DNA of 64,000 bases from Mytilisepta virgata (lineage: Eukaryota > Mollusca > Bivalvia > Mytilida > Mytilidae): contig CM051520.1 of NCBI GenBank assembly GCA_028015205.1, positions 36,633,528 to 36,697,527 on the forward strand, written 5' to 3'. Each line of letters begins with the position of its first letter. Position 1 is the stretch's first letter. Shown in pieces: positions 43,501 through 52,500 of this stretch. The notes under the pieces were generated by a model that was not told the DNA's origin, did no database searches, and saw only the letters and a program-made list of their open reading frames with translations. A program made the translations under genes and the position numbers.

Positions 43501-46500
43501 CGTTCCAGTTCCTGTACGTCTGATTTTCCGTTTTTGACTGTCGATCTGGTGTCGTTTGAATGTATGATGTTATACCTTGGATTGTGACGTCACACTTTTG
43601 ACTGTCATACCATTTTGCATGACATTTATCGTTGTTGTGTTTTGTGCTTTGCTAAATAATCGCAAAGGGATAAATGTGAGAAACATTCAGTGAGATGGAA
43701 GAATATAACTTTGAAACTTTATTTGATCAACAAAATACAACAGTTCAATGATTTCATGTATGCTTCACGCTTCTCGTCAAAATCGCATTGTGCACATGTG
43801 TCAATAATAATTGTTCTATAAAGAACACGGTTGTGTTTCTAGAGTGAACGCGGCACGTAATATTAGAATAGATAGCAACTTTTGACCTATGGGTGTCTTA
43901 AAAACGACCTGCGACCTATCAATCTAAAAATAACGACCTCAGACTTCGCCCATGCTAAAAACAACCTTCCCTTAATTACATGTATTGAGTTGTTGTTTCA
44001 TATAGTCTAAGAACTTTTATTTGTCATTAAACATAAAGATATAGTTTGTGACAAAGACATACAAATACATATAAAGCAAATTTGGAGACCATATGCAATA
44101 TTATACGCATAAGTATTAGTAACAGACATTATAACATATCAAATGAATTATGAGACTTCTGCCCTCAGTTCTAATGACTGCTTTAAAAAGAAGCCAACCA
44201 TTCTAATATGTTTATTATTTGTTGGGTTAAGCAAAAAGACCTGGGCCTGGCACCATAAAAGTTGAGAATATTCTTAAGTCTGAGAATTTTCTTAAATATG
44301 GGGATACTCGAATGTGATTGGCTGAGAATGGGAATTTGAGTAAAATTTTCTTTACTCAGCAAGAATAGTTCTTTATGGTGCCCAGGCCAGTTTTTCATCA
44401 TCTGTCATGTTTATAAATTCTCTATTTTCAAGCTTAAGACTATTAAACAAAGTTTCCCTTATTTTACTATTAGTTTTACATTTTAAAATGAAATATGTTG
44501 ATTTAAATTGGTTTTTGGTAGTATTCAATCTGTTACCAGAGATAGATGGCCAATTAAGACTACTGGTTTCCCTTTTTCAGGTTTTTTTCATTCTGTCATG
44601 ATAATGAGATGGTTACCAGATTATTTATTAGACAGCACAATTGGTTCACAATGGAAAGTGTGGCTTTGTGGCATTTTTCTGTCAACTAACAGGATGGCCT
44701 TCATCGAATGAATCGTTGGCATGACTTTGAATTTCTATTTTAAAATTTTTGTGTAAAATATAAAATCACCACAATGTAACTTTGCTGTATATGTGTAAGT
44801 TTTGTTTCCAAATATGTGAACCAAGTTGATTTTAAAGACATATCTACTGGTTGTGTGCCAGTTCTCACCATTTTTTATGACAATTTCCTGTGTAAATTTA
44901 CCTTCATTTTGGCAATATGTGGTTCACAAGCAGTACCGGTAATTGTTCTGAAATTTGGTGAAGTCATATTTTGACCAAAGTTTTGTCAAAAATTCTAATA
45001 TGATGTCCTACATATTTACTCATATTATATTACCCAGTATATCCACTTTTACCACATGCTATCATTCGATACAAAATAATCTAATATAAAGCCCCGGTCA
45101 AAATGTAAATTATCTCAACTCTATATTGTTATGACATCTGTTTTCGTCCGTCATACATTTGTATGTTTTCGGAATAATTTTTTATTGACTTGTTACATTA
45201 ACTTTTATAAACAAAGAATATGTTACAAAGTTCTGTCAAAAATGTTTTGAATAATTTAAATGACAAAAGAATTGCATTTAAATAAAACTGTGTGTTTTTG
45301 CTAAGTCATTTTTTAGTGGTTTTTCCCACGTCTGTAAAAAAAATCTTGATGGGTAATATAAATATGAAAAGTGTCATATGGTCATTTAACATCGGATTCA
45401 CACTGATTATTGTTATTATTACTAGTCCTAATGCTAGATGGTGCATAATTCAAGTTCAAAAAATACTACCTAAAGTAATGGAAGCAGTACATATGTAAAC
45501 GGCATCGATCATGATATACTTTAAAAACTGTATATATCTATAATATAACCTAATCCCTTTTGGAATTCTGTGTCCGGAGCTATTTTTTTGGCTTGGTCTC
45601 ACTCAAGTCATAAAATTAGCTCCAGACAAAGAATCCCAAAATGGATTATTGTCTGGACACCTCAGTTCGTAGAAATGGATTTTTCAGAATTTGAATAACT
45701 TAATCAATATGAATTGTCTAGTCACTTTGGTGAAAGACACAATGAGCTAAGTCGTAACTGAAACAATTGAACTTACCTAATTTTTTAAATCATGTCTTCC
45801 ACAGAAATCCGCCTATGGAATTTTCAATGTACAAGGGAGATACATTTGTTTGTAACTCTTCCTATGAGATTTTATTAAATTAAGTATAACAACCCTGTGA
45901 TGCAAGAAATATGCACAAAGTGCATTAAAAATATTTAATATAACAGTTTTACAAATTTTTATTTTTTTTAAATATTCAAGTGCATTAATGTTTCTATTGG
46001 AAATTTCCCATTTAGAATCATTTGTGGGATATACAAACATTAAACATAACCTTTGCTTTATAAACAACTTTTTATGTTTTCTTGGATAAGGTTAATTAAC
46101 CAATAAAAGATTGTCTAATAATTGTAACGTTTAGACTTTCAAAACGCGAAAAAATCATTTTATGAACTGAGGTGTCATGACAGTAAACATAACCAAAACT
46201 GGCAAAAGAGCTGAAAAGTTGAGGGTGTAATATAAAATATTGTCCTCCGTGAAACATTGTCCGTCAGACAAAATTTCATATAAAATATTGTCCATGGACA
46301 CTATTTCGAAATGAAATACTGTCCAGGACACTATTTCTTTATGAAATAGTGTCCTTGGCCATGAAATTTTGTCACCTCCTTCTGGACAATATTTCACTAT
46401 GAAATTCTGTCCATTACAATATTTCACTATGAAATAGTGTCTGCGGACAATATTTTATATGAAATTTTCTCCGACAGACAATATTTCATAGAGAATAATA

Positions 46501-49500
46501 TGTTCAATATGAAATATTGTCCATGAAAATATTTCAAATTATTACAAAATTAAAAACAGTACACAAGCATGCAGATCTTTAAATCATACCTGAAATTATT
46601 TTGTAAAGCAAGTATTCTATATTTCAAATTAATATTTATTTGAACATAAGCTAGATTCAAATTTGCATAGATACTTTATGAATTGTTAATATATTAAGGA
46701 ATTGTCTAATGTATGTTCCATTGTACTACATTATCCTGTATAAATATAAGTACTGTACTGACAATCTTAAATTTGAATGTACTAATAGTATTGTAACGAA
46801 AACTCAATTCTGTATTGAGAAGAAAGTCTTTGTGTTACTAGAAACGGGATCCGTGACGTTGTATCGCGTAGCTGTAAGGAAACACTAGCAAAGAATTGCA
46901 AGTTATACATGGTTTAATAGTTTATTTACAATATGGCCATCACAAAATATATATTTATAAATATACTCATGTTTTTACAGTAACTTATAGATGGTTACAT
47001 GGGGGTTATCTGGGGGTATGTCTTTGTGTGGCAAAATGGAATGCTGTGATGTCAGCAAACACCTGTGGCATTTGAACCAAGGTACTCTGTTAGCAACCAT
47101 ATCTGCTGGTAACAGATTTTGTACCTTATATCAGGTCACCAACCACAAACTATGGTGAAGTCTTTACCATGCCACTTAACCAACCATATTTTATGGTGAA
47201 GTGCTAAATGGTAATTCTTTGACCACCACTAATAGTTCATAATGGTAACTATAATGGTTATTTACCATTAAAGGTGTTTATCCATTCTGGCATCTAAACA
47301 GCGTGCCTAACACCCCAGAATAACCCAGATTATGACCAAAACATTTCCTTATATACTGTCTAAACCAGGTAATTCATGTGACTGAACAGGTGTTAAGTTT
47401 CATGCCTGACTGCACTTTCTATAATTAATGATTAAATCAATACATGTACCTATGTGAAACATACAAACAAATAATAGTCAAATAGTTGAAATCTATGCTA
47501 GATTGACGAATCTTTTTGCGACGGCGTTTTGAAGGTACGCAACTAATTTGAATGTCCTTTTCCAATACTTCTATTTCATTTCCACAGTCATTTGCGGTGT
47601 CAGTAGGAAAAAACATTTCCTTCAGTGAAACAGCAAACAAGTCAAAGGAGCCTTCATTAATTGCAGGGCTCACCACACTTGAAAATAACAGGGAGACTCT
47701 GAGTCTCCCTCAGGGTAGCAACAGGGAGACTTCAGGGCATGACAGGGAGACTTCCAAGTCTACCAAGGAGGGGTGTGACTAAACATCGAGTTCGAGTTCA
47801 AGTTAAAGTTCGAGTTAGAGTTCGAGTTAGAGTTTGAGTCAAAGTTAAAGTTCGAGTTGAAGTTCGAGTTAGAGTTCGAGTTTTAATACGAGTTCGAGTT
47901 GTAGTTCGAGTGAACTCGAGATATTAATTTCTAATGTCATATATCGAGTTACATTTCGAGTTAGAGTTACGGTTCGAGTTAAAGTTCGAGTTGGGGAGCA
48001 ATCATTTGATTTTTAGGGGGGAGGGGGGATGTAGGATAAAATTTGAAATAAAAAGGCAGGATCAGGATTTTGGGCAAAATAAAAGGAAATGATCACTTTA
48101 GGTGTGGAAAAAAATGCAGGACCTGTGTCGATCAGGAAATTTTTGGTTTACATGAAAATAAAAATTTAGGTCGTAAAAAGAAATCCAGGAACAAAATTTC
48201 GGCGAAACATATAGGCAGAATCAAACATTCGACCCTAGTCCCCCCCCCCCCCACCTTCCCTGATAAAAATCAAATGGTTGCTCCCTCAAGATAAAGGGAC
48301 TTGTTCCTGGTATAAACTTTTTGTACAAATAGTGATGCCGATATTCAGTGACGAATTGAAGTTTTGTTCAACAAACATTTTATTCAAAGTTCACATGATA
48401 AAAATTTCTACGTGAGCCTTTAGAGTGCTAATAATTTCAGATTTTAAATTTTTTAATAAAATGTCAATGAGAATATAAGCGTTCTTTTATATCGGGTGTA
48501 GACCATCAGTCCTAGCAAAACAAACCAACCAGACTCTACCATACGAACACTGTATTTGACCCAATAGAGGTATAGGGGAGGGTTGATATCTCATACAACA
48601 TGTTTAACCCACCGCACTTTTGTGCCTGTCCCAAGTCAGGAACCTCTAGCCAGTTCGGTGCATCTTTCGACACAATTTTGAAACTGGACACCCCTAATGA
48701 TGATTTAGATGGATTTAGAGGAGGTGTTAAACGTGCATTCACATAGGGTCTTGTGTGAAACTAAGTTCAGTGCCGGTGGCCATCGTGGTCGCAGAGGTCG
48801 GAATTAACGGATACCGTTTTGGAAAGCCATTAAAGTAAAGTTTGGTTGATATTGACTTTGTAGTTTCTTAGGAAAAGATTTTGAACATTTCCTTCCCCCT
48901 TTTCTACAATTATCTCCGGCAACTATCTGGGTTGAAAGATGACCACCCAAAGAATATTCCACCAAAGTTTGGTTCCAATTGGCCGAGTAGTTTTAGAGGA
49001 GAAGATTTTTATATTAAAAAAACAAAAACTACAAAGCTAAAAATCGATAATTCATGGGCAATAACTCCAAGACGGGTAATCTGATTTCTACGAAAATTAA
49101 AACGCAAGTAGATCTAGTCCTCCTCATCGTTTGTATCTTGCCAGATTTTATCTAAAAGGCATTTCTTCTAATATAATTTTCAAAAACTACTGTCTGACCC
49201 ATATACTGTATATTTAGTAACATAGGCCATGTGATTTGACTTGCGGCATCCTTTGACACTTTTTTCTACTAGGCACCCTAGAGTGTAAGATTTTTTCAAA
49301 AAATCTTTACGACGGCAGATGACGGACAAGAAGTGATGGCAAAAGCTCACATGGCCTTTATGATTTTTTGTTAACATGGTATGCAATCGGCTCATCTGAC
49401 ACAATCAGTAAACTATTCACATCTTTTATATTATTTTAAAGGATATAGTTTTGTATCGCAACTTTAAATCTCACAATTAAGTGTACGGATTACTTTAAGG

Positions 49501-52500
49501 AAGGTTTTAAAAACTTTTTTTAATTATACAGAATCCACATTTCGATTAAGGGAGGACGTCATATTTAAAGGGGGGGGGCTTGAAAAAATAAATACACGTA
49601 GTTCAGACATTGGGGGAGCAGGTTTCGTTTTCAGTTTGTGATTTTATGGAAATAATTAACATAATTAAATGGACAAGAGTAAAACTATATATATGTCTCT
49701 TCCACATTCGTTGGTGGGACATATGGAGAAAGAGAAAAGGAAAACGCGTGAGGAAACGAATTCGGAAACGTTTCATGTGCCCTGCATGGGGAGGCGGCCA
49801 ATCTAGATTCATTGATACATATCCGGTGTCCAGATGATTAAACGGTGAAGAATAAAAATCAACGCACAATAAATAATCCCCCAAGGGGGGGGGGGGGGTG
49901 GGGGGGTGGTACTGTCCAAAATTTTCTGCACGTACGCAAGTACTATTTTTTGTGGTCAAATTTCTAGATTTTGCTATATGTTTTTGGGGTCCCAATAATT
50001 GCAGGTATATTTTGGGGTGCGTTCAAAAAGACGAAAATGTAGCGTTTTAACCTGTTTTATGGGGTAAAATGAAAGATTTTTCGGGGTCTGAAAAAATCAG
50101 AGATATCTTTATGAGGGTGTCAACAAATTTAGGTTTTTTTTGCGAGCCTATGTACAGGTAATTTTTTACCTACCTCCCCCTAAACTTAATCCGTAACTCG
50201 AATTTTAACTCGAAATGCAACTCGATAAATGAATTAGAAATCAATATCTCGAGTTAACTCGAAGATTAACTTGAACTCGAATTATAACACGAACGCTAAC
50301 TCGAACTATAACTCGAACTCAACTCTAACTCGAACTGTAACTCGAACTCTAACACGAACTTTAACTCTTACTCGAACTCGAACTCGAACTCGATGTTTAG
50401 TCACACCCACCAAGGAGACTGTGTTTCCCCCCCCCCCCAATTCGTCGCCTGTCGAGTAAATACCTGTTATTTTGTGTCTTATAGTGTATACTATACATTC
50501 CTTTATTGTGTTTTATCCTGTATTGTTTGAGATTTTATCTACATTTACTCCATATCCTTCCATTTCAGTCATAATCTGAGATTTTGTCTCATGTGCATTT
50601 AATCAATATCCTTTGTCAGAGATTGTGAGTTTGTCTTATGTACATTTGCTCTACAACCATGATGATATTTTGTAATAAACTGATTAATTTATATTTGAAA
50701 TGAATAAAACTCAATTTCTGATTTTCATATTTTATTTATTTGATATTTGAATCCAGCAGAACAGACATAATAAATATATGACTAAACATAGTTCTCACTA
50801 AGAATTTTTCATGCCCAAGTCCCAGGACTCATCACCACCTTTTTAACATACATTGCTGCATGATTTTGACCATGGTTGGCCTATTGTACTATTGTTAAAG
50901 TTTAATTAAAATCATGTGCTGCCTTAAAATACTGACGAATATAATTTGAAATAAAAAAATTTTAAAAAATGAAATTATGCAGTGGTGCTCCAAATTTGGA
51001 AGAAAATTTCTGTTACAGATATGAGCAAAAATATTTAATTGTACCTTTTGACACAACTTGTTTATTATTGCCATTTTATTTTTTAATATTTATTTATCTA
51101 TAATCTTTACTTTTATTTTTTCTCAAACATATTCTTAAAATCCTCCCATTCACCTTAATAATCAATTCATGTCCGCTAAATTTATTTTTAAATAAGGTCT
51201 ACATATTGTTACCGGTCGGTAAAAAACACCGTGACCAATGAAAAATCACGAGAATTCCGTTTGCCGTCATTTTCTAGCTTACTTTTTGTCGTTTCTTTCC
51301 CCCTTCCTCTTTGATCTCCAAGAAAACAAAAAATGGCGGCTCGAGATTTTTAATGAAAATAACGGTCTTCAGACGCAGCTGATTACGTACATTGTTCGGA
51401 GGCGCTTTACTTAAAAACACAGGGCTACTCATTTGTCGCTCTGGAGCCGATGACAGGGCAACATTGGCGAGCATTAGGCGACTTAATCGCCCAGTTTGGT
51501 GACCCCTGCATTGGTGACATAATTTTTGATTGGCCAGAAGGAAAATAAGCATCATCTTGTTCCTCTAAATTTATATCTGTATCCCTTTCCAAAACATCCA
51601 AAAAAGAAAGATATTCGAAAAGTGTTTTGTATTCCTTGCCATCCATGATGAGCAAAACTAGTTTTCTGTTTATACCTGTATCTATTTATTAATTTGTGCT
51701 GGGACTATTATACTAACGGGACTGGAAACTGGTCGGTCTGTTGAGATTTCATTGTCCCGATAGCGGATTATTGATTTTTTGTTTTGATTGACAGCTTATC
51801 GTGTCATGTGGTTAATTAGCCTTCGATACATGTAAACAATATTGATTTCGGCGAACATGTCAGCATGTTTATACCGTTAAAATAGGTGGATTTAAAATAA
51901 AAAATATAATTAAATGAACAAAAAATTAAAAATATATGAATTATTTTATTATTTTAACGAATTGAATATATATATGATTTCGAAAAAACATTGGCAAAGC
52001 ATTTTCAGCTCCATTTATAAGAAAATCTACCCCTATTCAATATGCTTACTGTGGATTCATTTATTTTCGTGGATACCAATTTTCGTGGATAGAGGAAAAA
52101 GGGTATTTCGTGGGATACCTAAATTCGTGGATTGCTGGCTTAGACAAAAATATAAAAAGTTGTTGAAATACTTAAATTCGTGGCTTGGCACATCAGATAT
52201 GAAAATACTGCCTGCGACAAAACGTGCCGATCAGACTTGATATTGTACAGTAAAGTACTGATTTAGAGCGCTCATTAAACAAGACTAACAAACAGATTCT
52301 TTAAATTTTTAACGGAACAATTAAAGCTTGTCATAAATTTAACAAGATTAACAAAATCCGTAATTATTTACTCATTAGGTTAAACAGGTGTAAAATATAT
52401 ATTAAATAAATTGCAAACACTTGTCACCATATACCTCGGGGCATATAAATACATATTTTTAATCCGATTACGATCAATAATTTCTGCTTTATTATCTTTT

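Larger units (their letters stand above)
47771..50408. mobile_element. Mutator-like element with hexamer-satellite terminal repeats
   Basis: The left end GGGTGTGACTAAACATCGAG is the exact complement of the right end CTCGATGTTTAGTCACACCC. Both sides are flanked by ACCAAGGAG (47762-47770 and 50409-50417), a perfect 9-bp duplication. Each terminal repeat is about 210 bp and consists mostly of GAGTTC/GAGTTA-type hexamers (47785-47990; complement at 50195-50400), with a shared interruption GAGATATTAATTTCTAAT. Nine-bp duplications with long terminal repeats beginning with G are typical of Mutator-like elements. No transposase was recognised in the 2.2 kb interior, which holds a foldback (47993-48288), degraded family R sequence (48600-49410) and a G-rich tract near 49880. 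Confidence 0.82.
47667..51511. mobile_element. hAT-like non-autonomous element, carrying a Mutator-like insert
   Basis: The left end CAGGGCTCACCACACTTGAA and the complement of the right end CAGGGGTCACCAAACTGGGC are inverted, CAGGG-type hAT ends. Subterminal CAGGGAGACT repeats lie at the left. The target duplication is not clean (CATTAATTG against CATTGGTG). The ~1.2 kb left after removing the Mutator-like insert has no transposase. A third similar end (complement of AGCCCTGTTTGGTGACCCTTG) occurs near 15330, so the end sequence is dispersed. Confidence 0.5.

Noticed and set aside
49610..49837. Arg/Lys-rich frame ([15 protein letters not shown])
   Set aside because: Short, no domain, lies in the interior of a non-coding transposon; basic composition alone is not evidence.
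50271..50459. Frame with N-T-N and T-R-T-L repeats
   Set aside because: Translation of the hexamer terminal repeat of the Mutator-like element.
47437..51655. Extra UBASH3 coding exons within intron 1
   Set aside because: Exons 1 and 2 already join in frame within the UBA domain, and these frames end at transposon borders.
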